This document shows positions 36,101 through 43,301 of a stretch of 64,000 nucleotides of DNA, one piece after another. This stretch comes from JABMMZ01 sp040386935. GTDB lineage: Bacteria; Bacteroidota; Bacteroidia; NS11-12g; UBA955. The notes beneath the pieces are model-generated. The model saw nothing but the letters and a program-made list of their open reading frames with translations, had not been told where the DNA came from and ran no database searches. The translations under genes were made by a program, and so were the position numbers. How positions within the stretch are numbered: the stretch's first letter is position 1; every line of letters begins with the position of its first letter. The stretch is taken from NCBI GenBank assembly GCA_040386935.1, contig JAZKEQ010000017.1, positions 17,427 to 81,426 on the forward strand. The letters are read 5' to 3'.

Positions 36101-36232
36101 TTATATGCTACGGGAGCCGGCATCAGGGCTAAAATTTTGGGGCACTACATCAAAGTTGATTATGGTTGGGGTTACATTGAGAAAAAATTTCAAAAACCCA
36201 TCACCAATATCTCGCTGGGATTGGACTTTTAA
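33110..36232 (+). CDS. Outer-membrane protein with PD40/TolB-like propeller and C-terminal beta-barrel
   Basis: 1040 residues, GTG start. Signal peptide VVLSLFLICLSNHLLGQG. The N-terminal third (~30-270) looks like an inactive peptidase-MA-type domain (YEGGEDLARIVFEYTLQQLP; no HExxH is seen). Residues ~300-560 carry propeller blades with PD40 signatures (ITQFKLSPDGKKIAIVTNT; NYNNDGDKIVMSIIRKSQSD). After a Lys/Thr/Asp-rich linker (~580-640), ~400 residues of amphipathic strands form a probable outer-membrane barrel ending in ITNISLGLDF with a C-terminal aromatic. Proteins of this architecture in Bacteroidota are usually labelled TolB-like or hypothetical. Function unknown; a secretion or assembly platform is conceivable. 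Confidence 0.8.
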   Translation: MRVVLSLFLICLSNHLLGQGINTEFGQNRVQEKKIAYSLQQDNIEIVYYEGGEDLARIVFEYTLQQLPDFENRLNYNLSNGIRIVVFNHFIDYQNSNINLTNPQQYAGGYSTLTDNTSSIYFSGSRIDLYRQTRRAIAEILVSEFIYGGDIQDRIQTAALLSLPDWYYKGLVNYLAESWNIEKDNYLKDFLLSGKASVFTSLQEEDEVLAGHSIWRYVEEKFGAGSVGNVVFITRVGHSVESAFNYYTGLTINSMLKDWELHYKDKYFKDENTFKLPRGQENVPSKLVKKRITQFKLSPDGKKIAIVTNTKGRYQVVLYEIRTRKTTVLLKGGHQFLNQKTVYGYPIIAWENKGKHLTVITFKDNSSHLISYSTDGRKTKDIELTNIPIINDFNYNNDGDKIVMSIIRKSQSDIVVYNLKTKEITDITNDGYDDMTPRFTIDNASILFSSNRIIATNTASNYFSVFEYILSSGTIHLIAGSPQSLINYYQPIELQNNYISFLSDANGIVNNYAIKRNDNRIIQLTNYKRSILYNDVAPEAQNIADLIFYRNKYRIYVGELSENIKEEEIDKQVNTAYRIWLNESNPLKIDTTKKGDSLLLKNTQKDSTKTETKKVFISGFTEKEDIRKDVKISEKAKGFLLQPTQLNFGVNYFLQQFDNSILNNYLYPANVNEMVFNYPMLNILIQTKITDNLNNYQIEAGIRIPFTVKASDYFIRYTSLRGRWDKSLAFFRKGRVFDNERTSDRMVIEQLRLTYSYPFNQRSKINLYTHLRQDRLIALATDTNALRKDITGNIYFGGGIEYVYDNIKSRGFNTFEGLRFKLYSDNYSGTLQNAVVSNNGFDGRYYLKVHRQIYLASRLSGAFSLAPQKTAYYLGGVENEIGYAKSSDNFNYAIPTLNGVDYSFQTIVSPMRGFLRNTRGGSNFVLMNAELRMPIITYLIQKPITSDFLRSLMIVGFVDIGTAWQGKSPYDISNPFNTRIVKMPNYYITVVSRRDPMLYATGAGIRAKILGHYIKVDYGWGYIEKKFQKPITNISLGLDF

Positions 36233-36288
36233 TTCATCAAAAAATACTTCATCCATTTTTGTTTAGTGCTTGAATTAGTATTACTACT

Positions 36289-36296
36289 TATTTTTG
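36289..36296 (+). promoter_or_regulatory. -7 box four bases from the SMR start codon
   Basis: TATTTTTG, then CTCC, then ATG 36301. The predicted start site is the A of the ATG (leaderless). A TTG 16 bases upstream is closer than the usual 19-21. Confidence 0.5.
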
Positions 36297-36300
36297 CTCC

Positions 36301-36627
36301 ATGCATTGGTTAATGTTAATAATTGCGGGTTGTTTTGAAGTGGCTTTTGCTGCTTGTTTAGGGAAAGTGAAAGAGACAGAAGGCACAACATCAAAACTAT
36401 GGATGCTGGGCTTTTTCATCTGCCTTTCTATCAGCATGTATTTGCTTTACAAAGCCACTAAAATAATTCCAATAGGTACAGGTTATGCCGTATGGACCGG
36501 CATTGGCGCTGTCGGTACAGTATTGATTGGCATATTTGTCTTCAAAGAGCCTGCAGAATTTTGGCGTTTGTTTTTTATTACCACACTGATTGCATCCATT
36601 ATTGGACTAAAACTGGTATCGCATTAG
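36301..36627 (+). CDS. SMR family exporter, SugE/Gdx-like
   Basis: 108 residues and four membrane helices. The substrate and proton-binding Glu13 lies in helix 1 (IIAGCFEVAFAACLGK), and helix 3 has GTGYAVWTGIGAVGTVLIG, which is closer to SugE/Gdx guanidinium exporters than to EmrE (GIAYAIWSGVG). The tryptophan typical after the Glu in Gdx is Phe16 here. Acts as a dual-topology dimer; a single gene is consistent with that. No guanidine riboswitch can be fitted: the promoter abuts the start codon. Convergent with menC, overlapping by 4 bases. Confidence 0.9.
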   Translation: MHWLMLIIAGCFEVAFAACLGKVKETEGTTSKLWMLGFFICLSISMYLLYKATKIIPIGTGYAVWTGIGAVGTVLIGIFVFKEPAEFWRLFFITTLIASIIGLKLVSH

Positions 36628-37703
36628 TTCGCTATATTCATTGCATCGGGCGATATTAAATTATCAGACACTTCATTGCCCATATCACGCCATAAAAACC
36701 CATTGATTATTTTGGTATAGGGTGGTACATTATTATCATATAAATGCCCGGTTCCCAAACCCTGGTGTACTTTGGAATTAAAATTAGCTGTGTACTGTGC
36801 AATGGCATTTAATCCAATGTTTCCTTCAAGTGCAGAGGTAATCCACCAGCCAATATTTTTTTTATTGGCTTCTGCAATCCATTTCTCACATTGTACAAAT
36901 CCTCCTACTAAATTAGGTTTCAAAACCAAATAAAATGGTTTAACATGTTTTAATAAATCACGGAAAGACTCCTCTGTAGTAAGTCCTATTAACTCTTCGT
37001 CAAGTGCAATAGGAACAGGAGAAGTTGCACACAAGTCAGCCATTAAATCAAGCTGTCCTTTTTTTACAGGCTGCTCAACACTGTGCAACCCGTACTTTTT
37101 CAATGCCTTCAGTTTTTCCTTTGCATCTGATGAAGTAAAGGCTCCATTGGCATCAACTCTGAGTATCAGCTGCTCTCCTTTTTTTTCTTTTCTAATAAAA
37201 TGCAACAACCGACATTCATCTTCAAAATCAAGCGCCCCGATTTTTATCTTGATGCATTCAAAACCTTTGTCGATTTTATCAATTACCTCAAGTTTCATAC
37301 TTTCTATATCATCCATCCAAACAAGTCCGTTAATAGGAATACCTTGCTTGCCGATGGCATAAAAATTCTGATAGATAATTTTTTTACCGCCAAATTTTAA
37401 ATCTAGCAACGCGGTTTCAAGACCGAATTTAATACTCGGATAGCTGTCGAAATCAAAATCTTCTGTAGCTTTATTTTGATTAATCTGATCCACCAGTTTC
37501 ATCAATACACTTTCATAATCTGGAACATCATCTATACTCAATCCCTTGAGTGGTGCACATTCTCCAACACCTTTGATTGCAGCATTAGCTGTATTCCACA
37601 AAGTCAATAAATAGATTTTACGCTGTGTATATTCTCCCCTGCTGGTAGTGGCCGGCTTCTTAAATAATAAGGTATGAGGTTTTATACTGGCTTGTAATCC
37701 CAT
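36624..37703 (-). CDS. menC: o-succinylbenzoate synthase
   Basis: Enolase-superfamily dehydratase of menaquinone synthesis, converting SHCHC to o-succinylbenzoate. Barrel residues: KIK pair Lys152/Lys154, Asp184 in RVDANGAF, Glu210 in SVEQP, Asp235 in ALDEE, and Lys262 in LKPNLVGG. The enolase superfamily also includes L-Ala-D/L-Glu epimerases; assignment to MenC rests on menA lying 3 bases upstream in the same operon and on the overall Bacteroidota MenC-like sequence. Confidence 0.88.
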   Translation of the reverse strand: MGLQASIKPHTLLFKKPATTSRGEYTQRKIYLLTLWNTANAAIKGVGECAPLKGLSIDDVPDYESVLMKLVDQINQNKATEDFDFDSYPSIKFGLETALLDLKFGGKKIIYQNFYAIGKQGIPINGLVWMDDIESMKLEVIDKIDKGFECIKIKIGALDFEDECRLLHFIRKEKKGEQLILRVDANGAFTSSDAKEKLKALKKYGLHSVEQPVKKGQLDLMADLCATSPVPIALDEELIGLTTEESFRDLLKHVKPFYLVLKPNLVGGFVQCEKWIAEANKKNIGWWITSALEGNIGLNAIAQYTANFNSKVHQGLGTGHLYDNNVPPYTKIINGFLWRDMGNEVSDNLISPDAMNIAN

Positions 37704-37706
37704 GAT

Positions 37707-38612
37707 TTAATTTACAATGGCTTGACTAAAACAAAAAGCAATACTGATCATTAAGGTTAATAGCGACAACATTTTCAATTGCTGATTAAATACCACCCTT
37801 TCTTTGCCTTCTGCTTTCTTTAATTGTTGTAGATGTTTAATCAATAATGGCGTAAATATTAAGAACATGAATTGAGTGGCATGAATACTATTGCAATAAA
37901 CATACATCAGGAAGCAAGCAACTGCTGTACAAATTAGGAACAACTGATAGAACCAGGCATTTTTAAAGCCCAGTTTTACAGCAACTGTTATTTTATTTTT
38001 ACTGCTATCGCTGCTTATATCGCGCATATTATTGACATTCAAAACTCCCACACTTAGGCATCCTATTGCTGTAGCCACCCACCATACAGGAGATGTCAAT
38101 GTTGTTGTCTGAAGATAATAAGTACCGCCCACTGCCAAATAACCAAAAAAAAGAAATACGGACACATCGCCCAAACCGATATAGCCATAAGGGTTTTTAC
38201 CGGCTGTATAAAAATAAGCGGCCAGTATACCTCCTATCCCTAATAATAGCATAATAAAAAAAGTAAAACTAAAGAAACCGATACCAATGCCTAGCAAGGT
38301 AATGCCGGAAATTAAGGTCCCTATAATTAAAATAAGAATCGCTTGTTTCATTTGTGCTATGCTTATTTTTCCTGATGCCATCATCCTGTCTGTTCTTTCA
38401 TCTGTATCAGCCCCGTTCACAAAATCTCCGTAATCGTTGGCAAAATTACTGAGTACTTGCAATAATACTGCTGTTAGCAGGCTCCATCCCAAAATACTTT
38501 TGTTGATATGCCCTGTTTCAACATAAGCCATCCAATTACCAGAAACAATTCCCGCTATTGCTAGTGGCAATGTTCTTAGTCGTGCTGCTTTTATCCAAAC
38601 GCCTACAGACAT
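37707..38612 (-). CDS. menA: 1,4-dihydroxy-2-naphthoate polyprenyltransferase
   Basis: UbiA-family membrane prenyltransferase that attaches the isoprenoid tail to DHNA. About eight or nine helices; first Asp-rich motif NDYGDFVNGADTDERTDR (residues ~59-76), then GLGDVSVFLFFG and the second Asp motif NNMRDISSDSSKNKIT. N-terminus MSVGVWIKAARLRTLPLA is typical of MenA. Overlaps the SDR gene by 10 bases and precedes menC by 3. Confidence 0.95.
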   Translation of the reverse strand: MSVGVWIKAARLRTLPLAIAGIVSGNWMAYVETGHINKSILGWSLLTAVLLQVLSNFANDYGDFVNGADTDERTDRMMASGKISIAQMKQAILILIIGTLISGITLLGIGIGFFSFTFFIMLLLGIGGILAAYFYTAGKNPYGYIGLGDVSVFLFFGYLAVGGTYYLQTTTLTSPVWWVATAIGCLSVGVLNVNNMRDISSDSSKNKITVAVKLGFKNAWFYQLFLICTAVACFLMYVYCNSIHATQFMFLIFTPLLIKHLQQLKKAEGKERVVFNQQLKMLSLLTLMISIAFCFSQAIVN

Positions 38613-39388
38613 GGTGTTCTTCCTCCATCAACGACTACATTGGTACCTGTAATATAGGCCGCCAAATCAGAAGCTAAAAAAGTTGCAGCATAGGCAATTT
38701 CAGAAGGTTTCCCAAAACGCCCCATTGGAATCTCAGCTAACATTTCCTTTTCTATCACAGCGTTATCAACTGCCAGCTTACTGGATTTATTGCTGATAAT
38801 GGTGCTCAATCTTTCTGTTTCAGTTGCACCCGGCAGAATATTATTAACGGTTATACCCGCCCCTGCCAACTCAGTTGCCAGTGTTTTCGACCAATTGCCA
38901 ACTGCACCTCTGATGGTATTACTCACCCCCAAATTGTGTAACGGCACTTTTACCGAAGTAGAAATAATATTGATGATTCTGCCAAAGCCTTTTGCTTTCA
39001 TACCCGGCACCACTGCCTGAACCAATTGATGATTATTGATAAGATGGGTATTAAAAGCTGCAATAAAACCGCCAGTTGCAGCATCTATTGCCTTACCCGC
39101 TGCAGGTCCTCCGGTATTATTAATCAAAATATCAATGCTGTATTGTGCTGTTATTTTTGCTGCAACTGTTGCCACATCATCAGTTTTATCAAAATCTGCA
39201 ACAAAGTAGTGATGCTGATTACCTTGAGAGCTGTCGAGTTCCTGTACAACTGTCTTCAATTTTTCTTCGTTGCGAGCCAGTAAAATAACTGATGCACCCG
39301 AAGCTGCCAATTCAAGTGCAATGGCTTTACCTATGCCTTGTGTACTACCGCAAACCAATGCAGTTTTGTTCTTTAAATCAATAATCAC
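38603..39388 (-). CDS. SDR family oxidoreductase lacking the YxxxK motif
   Basis: 261 residues from GTG 39388, which follows a -7 box by four bases; longer readings upstream are not coding-like. Rossmann motif GSTQGIG (14-20), NNTGG (90-94) and ISTS (142-145) mark a FabG-like short-chain dehydrogenase. Where the catalytic Tyr-x-x-x-Lys should be, the sequence reads S-N-T-I-R (Ser156, Arg160), so classical hydride transfer chemistry is doubtful. Divergent SDRs with this substitution are known and often labelled 3-oxoacyl-ACP reductase. It heads the menA-menC operon; a role in quinone metabolism is only inferred from position. Confidence 0.88.
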   Translation of the reverse strand: MIIDLKNKTALVCGSTQGIGKAIALELAASGASVILLARNEEKLKTVVQELDSSQGNQHHYFVADFDKTDDVATVAAKITAQYSIDILINNTGGPAAGKAIDAATGGFIAAFNTHLINNHQLVQAVVPGMKAKGFGRIINIISTSVKVPLHNLGVSNTIRGAVGNWSKTLATELAGAGITVNNILPGATETERLSTIISNKSSKLAVDNAVIEKEMLAEIPMGRFGKPSEIAYAATFLASDLAAYITGTNVVVDGGRTPCL

Positions 39389-39392
39389 GGGG

Positions 39393-39400
39393 CAAAGGTA
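39393..39400 (-). promoter_or_regulatory. -7 box four bases from the SDR GTG start
   Basis: TACCTTTG (minus strand), then CCCC, then GTG 39388, again placing the predicted transcription start on the initiation codon. No TTG at the -33 distance. Confidence 0.5.
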
Positions 39401-39516
39401 AAAGAAAAATAAAAGATTTGATTTGACACTCGCTTTAAAGACGTGCATACGACCGATATATTTGACATCTGTCGGTTGGGTGGGTAATAATTTGTACACA
39501 CAATCTGATAAATCAG

Positions 39517-39524
39517 TATTTTTG
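39517..39524 (+). promoter_or_regulatory. -7 box of the outer-membrane protein gene at 39533
   Basis: TATTTTTG, eight bases before the ATG. A TTTG at 39491-39494 lies 22 bases upstream as a possible -33 element. The expected leader is only ~4 bases. Confidence 0.55.
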
Positions 39525-39532
39525 ACCCTTTT

Positions 39533-40363
39533 ATGAACTACCGTTTATTGTTTTTATTAACGCTATGTTGGTTAAAACCGGGCATTGGGAAATCACAAAA
39601 ATCTCTTAATGAAAGACAATCTCCTAGGGGAAATTTTTACTTTTACTGGGGCTGGAATCGCGCAACATACACCAGATCAGATGTGCATTTTAAAGGCACA
39701 AATTTTGATTTCAGGGTGGATAATGTAAAAGCCAAGGACCGCCAATCCAAGCTGGCTGCGGATCCTTACCTCAGAATTGATGAAATTACCATACCTCAAT
39801 ATAATTTCAGAATGGGGTATTTTTTTAATAATAAATACAATTTTTCTATAGGTGCTGATCACATGAAATACGTGATGGTTCAAGACCAGGTAGCCAATGT
39901 AACAGGCGATATACATGGAACAGGCACAGGATACAACGGCAGCTATGACAATACGCCAATGACCATGGCTGGTGACTTTCTACAACTTGAACACACAGAT
40001 GGATTAAACTATCTAAATATGGAACTAAACAGGGTAGACGACATTTACATATTCAATAAAAATATAGTATTTACCGGCACTTACGGTATAGGTACAGGCA
40101 TCTTATACCCCAGAAGTCGCTGCGTAATTTTAGCAAATCAAGTGAACGATCAGTGGCACCTTTCGGGTTATGGAATTTCTGCAAAAGCAGGTATTAATAT
40201 CAAATTGCTGAAGCATTTTTTTATTCAGGGTGAATTAAAAACAGGTTTTATCAATATGCCAAACATTGTAATCGAAGCAAATTCAAGCGACAGAGCCAAA
40301 CAACATTTTGGCTTTATGCAAGGCAATATTGTATTCGGTTATCAGTTTGCTTTAATCAAATAG
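39533..40363 (+). CDS. Predicted outer-membrane beta-barrel protein, unknown function
   Basis: 276 residues. Signal peptide (LLFLLTLCWLKPGIGKSQ). The body is rich in alternating aromatic and polar strands (NFYFYWGWNRATYTRSDVHF; FRMGYFFNNKYNFSIGADHM) and ends FGYQFALIK, consistent with a small barrel. No family recognised with certainty. Three bases separate it from the flippase gene, so it is the first gene of that operon and probably envelope-related. Confidence 0.75.
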   Translation: MNYRLLFLLTLCWLKPGIGKSQKSLNERQSPRGNFYFYWGWNRATYTRSDVHFKGTNFDFRVDNVKAKDRQSKLAADPYLRIDEITIPQYNFRMGYFFNNKYNFSIGADHMKYVMVQDQVANVTGDIHGTGTGYNGSYDNTPMTMAGDFLQLEHTDGLNYLNMELNRVDDIYIFNKNIVFTGTYGIGTGILYPRSRCVILANQVNDQWHLSGYGISAKAGINIKLLKHFFIQGELKTGFINMPNIVIEANSSDRAKQHFGFMQGNIVFGYQFALIK

Positions 40364-40366
40364 CCT

Positions 40367-41803
40367 ATGAGTTTTTTGAAAAAATTGGCCTCTCAAACAG
40401 CCGTTTACGGCCTGAGCTCTATGCTGGGCAGGTTCATCAATTTTTTATTGGTTATTCCGCATACAAAACTATTTCACGGGGTAGATACTTATGGTAACAT
40501 GAGTACAATTTTTGCCACCCTCGCATTTTTGAATATCCTGCTGACTTATGGAATGGAAACTACCTATTTCAATTTTATTCGCCAGGAAAATGCTCCAAAA
40601 AAAATATTTTCAATCAGTCAAAAAAGCATCTTTATAACGACTTTTCTTTTCTTCGGATTGTGTTTTTTATTCGTCCCTCAATGTGCCTACTTATTGGGCT
40701 TTCCAGAGAATGAAGAGTACATTTATATCATTCTGATTTTCTTGGTTTTCGACACCATTTCTGTATTGCCATTTGCCAGGTTGCGATTCGAAGAGAAGCC
40801 CATGAAATTTGCTTTCATCAAGATGGTGAACATCATTATTAATGTTGCACTGAATTTATACTTACTGATTGATACCCCAGAATTTCTGATGGGCTATAAC
40901 CAGGTAAGTTTAGTGCTGCTGGCCAATGCTGCAGCCAGTGTCTGTTCTTTTATTTTGTTGTCGCCAATTGCATTTGACATTAAGCATCCTTTCGACTTCA
41001 GCTTGTATAAAAAAATGCTGAAATATGCCTGGCCGCTCATTTTTGTTGGGTTTGCAGGTATTATTAACGAAACACTCGACCGTATTCTTTTGAATAAACT
41101 GGCAGTGAACGGCAACTATCAAACCGGTATTTACAGTGCATTTTACAGATTGAGTATGGTAATGACCATGTTTGTTCAGGCCTATAAATTTGCAGCTGAA
41201 CCTTTCTTTTTTAAACAAACAACCGGAGACAGTAAAAATGTGTATGCCGTTACCATGTATTGGTTTACAGGCGTATGTGCGGTGATCTTTTTAGGATGCA
41301 TGTTATTTGACACCTGGCTGGCCCACCTATTCATTAAAAACAAGGAATATTTTATCAATCCTAATGGCATTGCCATTGTGCCAATCTTATTGCTGGCTAA
41401 TCTCTTTCTAGGTATTTATTACAATTTGAGTATTTGGTACAAATTAAGCAACAACACCAAAATGGGTGCTGTCATTGCAGCTGCCGGTGCGGTGATTACA
41501 ATTGCAGGCAATATTATTTTTATCCCCTTATATGGCTTTACTGCCTGTGCGTGGATTACATTAATTGTTTATTTTTTAATGTGCGTAGCCTCCTATCTGC
41601 TAGGTAATCGTTATTTCAAAGTGCCATATCGAATCATCAACATATCCTTTGTGATATTGCTTTCAGTAGGTTTATGGCAAATGAACCTGTTATTGACAAA
41701 TGGTTTATCAGAAAACTGGAAGATAATTTGTATCAAATTGGTACTCTTAATCCTATTGGTGTTAATAATTTGGGTATTACAACCAAAGGCTAAAAAGGCT
41801 TAA
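40367..41803 (+). CDS. Polysaccharide/lipid-linked oligosaccharide flippase (MOP superfamily)
   Basis: 478 residues with about 14 membrane helices and the MOP-type N-terminus LASQTAVYGLSSMLGRFINF. Resembles Wzx/MurJ-like translocases used for O-antigen or capsule units; helix 7-8 contains AGIINETLDRILLNKL, a common signature of the Bacteroidota clade. No glycosyltransferase cluster is attached, so the substrate is unknown. Its stop codon TAA forms the first three bases of the dut promoter box (41801-41808). Confidence 0.88.
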   Translation: MSFLKKLASQTAVYGLSSMLGRFINFLLVIPHTKLFHGVDTYGNMSTIFATLAFLNILLTYGMETTYFNFIRQENAPKKIFSISQKSIFITTFLFFGLCFLFVPQCAYLLGFPENEEYIYIILIFLVFDTISVLPFARLRFEEKPMKFAFIKMVNIIINVALNLYLLIDTPEFLMGYNQVSLVLLANAAASVCSFILLSPIAFDIKHPFDFSLYKKMLKYAWPLIFVGFAGIINETLDRILLNKLAVNGNYQTGIYSAFYRLSMVMTMFVQAYKFAAEPFFFKQTTGDSKNVYAVTMYWFTGVCAVIFLGCMLFDTWLAHLFIKNKEYFINPNGIAIVPILLLANLFLGIYYNLSIWYKLSNNTKMGAVIAAAGAVITIAGNIIFIPLYGFTACAWITLIVYFLMCVASYLLGNRYFKVPYRIINISFVILLSVGLWQMNLLLTNGLSENWKIICIKLVLLILLVLIIWVLQPKAKKA

Positions 41804-41808
41804 CTTTG
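41801..41808 (+). promoter_or_regulatory. -7 box of dut, built on the flippase stop codon
   Basis: TAACTTTG; TAA is the flippase stop. The dut TTG start lies ten bases downstream, so the predicted leader is ~6 bases. No well-spaced TTG upstream. Confidence 0.45.
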
Positions 41809-41818
41809 CAATTGCATT

Positions 41819-42268
41819 TTGTCAATTAAAGTAAAAATCAGGAATTCAGGTTCACAGGCGTTGCCGGTTTACCAGACACAATGGGCAGCGGGTGCAGATA
41901 TTTGCGCTGAAGTGAGTGAGCCCCTCGTTATCAAACCCTTCGAAAGGGTATTGGTGGGTACAGGTTTGTTCATGGAATTGCCCGAAGGCTATGAAGCCCA
42001 AATCAGGCCAAGAAGTGGATTAGCCCTTAAACACGGTATTACCGTTTTAAATTCTCCGGGCACCATAGACGCTGATTATCGAGGTGAAATCAAAATTCTG
42101 TTAATCAACCTCGGTCAGGAGAATTTTACCATTAATAATGGTGACAGAATTGCCCAAATGATTATTGCCAGCTATATTCAGGCAGAATGGCAGACAGAAA
42201 CAACATTGAGTGAAACCCTCAGAGGCGAGGGTGGATACGGACATACAGGAATATCAACTAACATTTAA
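41819..42268 (+). CDS. dut: dUTP diphosphatase (dUTPase)
   Basis: 149-residue trimeric dUTPase hydrolysing dUTP to dUMP. The five motifs are visible: AGADICA (24-30), RPRSGLA (63-69), GTIDADYRGEI (81-91), GDRIAQMI (108-115) and RGEGGYGHTG (135-144). TTG start at 41819; no ATG or GTG is available before motif 1. In Bacteroidota dut often lies beside a flippase and a nucleotidyltransferase gene, as here. Confidence 0.96.
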   Translation: MSIKVKIRNSGSQALPVYQTQWAAGADICAEVSEPLVIKPFERVLVGTGLFMELPEGYEAQIRPRSGLALKHGITVLNSPGTIDADYRGEIKILLINLGQENFTINNGDRIAQMIIASYIQAEWQTETTLSETLRGEGGYGHTGISTNI

Positions 42269-42283
42269 CTTAAAGAAAAAGAC

Positions 42284-43294
42284 ATGAGCGGCATGAATAT
42301 TATTATACCAATGGCTGGGATGGGAAAACGCATGAGACCCCATACCCTTACAGTTCCAAAACCATTATTGCCTATTGCCGGCAAACCTATTGTACAACGA
42401 CTGGTAGAGGATATAGCAGCAGTCTGCAAAGAACCTATCAACGAAGTGGCTTTTATCATCGGTGATTTTGGTTTGGCTGTGGAAATTCAATTATTGAAAA
42501 TAGCAGAAAGTATCGGTGCTAAAGGGCGTATCTATTATCAGGACGAAGCACTTGGAACTGCCCACGCTGTATTATGTGCAACGCCAGCTTTAACAGGCGA
42601 AGTAATCATTGCTTTTGCTGATACCCTTTTCAAAGCACAGTTTGAGCTTGACAAGTCGGCCGATGGCACTATATGGGTTCACAAAGTAAGTAACCCGAAT
42701 CAGTTTGGTGTTGTTAAGCTTGATGAGCAAAACAATATTACCGACTTCATTGAAAAACCGACAACCTTCGTTTCTGATTTAGCCATTATCGGTATTTATT
42801 ATTTTAAGGATGGCGATAATTTGCTGAGTGAATTACAATACCTCATCGACAATGACATCAAGGAAAAAGGTGAATACCAATTGACCAATGCCCTTGAAAA
42901 TATGAAAAATCAAGGTTTGATTTTCAAGCCGGGTGAAGTGGAAGAATGGCTGGATTGTGGCAATAAAGACGCCACAGTTTACACCAATCAGAGGGTGCTT
43001 GAAATTAAAAAAGATGAATTCAATGTTGACTATTCTCAATACAATCACGGATCTAAAATTATTGAGCCTTGCTACATCGGCAACAATGTGATAATTGAAA
43101 ACAGTACCATCGGACCCCATGTTAGTATTGGCGAAGGATCAGTTGTGAAAAATAGCACCATTTCCAATAGTATTTTGCAAAATAACTGTTCGATTGAAAA
43201 TGCAAATTTCTCAAACAGTATGATTGGCAATCATGTTGTATTGAATGGCAGTTCCAATGAATACAGCATTGGCGACTATAGTACCCTCAGTTAA
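42284..43294 (+). CDS. Sugar-phosphate nucleotidyltransferase with left-handed beta-helix tail
   Basis: 336 residues. Nucleotidyltransferase fold starting MNIIIPMAGMGKRMRPHT with PKPLLPIAGKP; catalytic region with ADTLFK and WVHKVSNPNQFGVV; C-terminal hexapeptide repeats (~260-330: CYIGNNVIIENSTIGPHVSI). Similar to glucose-1-phosphate thymidylyl/uridylyl transferases, but the sugar and the base cannot be assigned. Fifteen bases after dut; likely provides activated sugar for envelope polymers. Confidence 0.9.
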   Translation: MSGMNIIIPMAGMGKRMRPHTLTVPKPLLPIAGKPIVQRLVEDIAAVCKEPINEVAFIIGDFGLAVEIQLLKIAESIGAKGRIYYQDEALGTAHAVLCATPALTGEVIIAFADTLFKAQFELDKSADGTIWVHKVSNPNQFGVVKLDEQNNITDFIEKPTTFVSDLAIIGIYYFKDGDNLLSELQYLIDNDIKEKGEYQLTNALENMKNQGLIFKPGEVEEWLDCGNKDATVYTNQRVLEIKKDEFNVDYSQYNHGSKIIEPCYIGNNVIIENSTIGPHVSIGEGSVVKNSTISNSILQNNCSIENANFSNSMIGNHVVLNGSSNEYSIGDYSTLS

Positions 43295-43301
43295 AATAAA
43301 A

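Noticed and set aside
36241..36300. Guanidine riboswitch before the SugE/Gdx-like gene
   Set aside because: The -7 box ends four bases before the ATG, leaving no leader for an aptamer, and no conserved aptamer motifs are seen.
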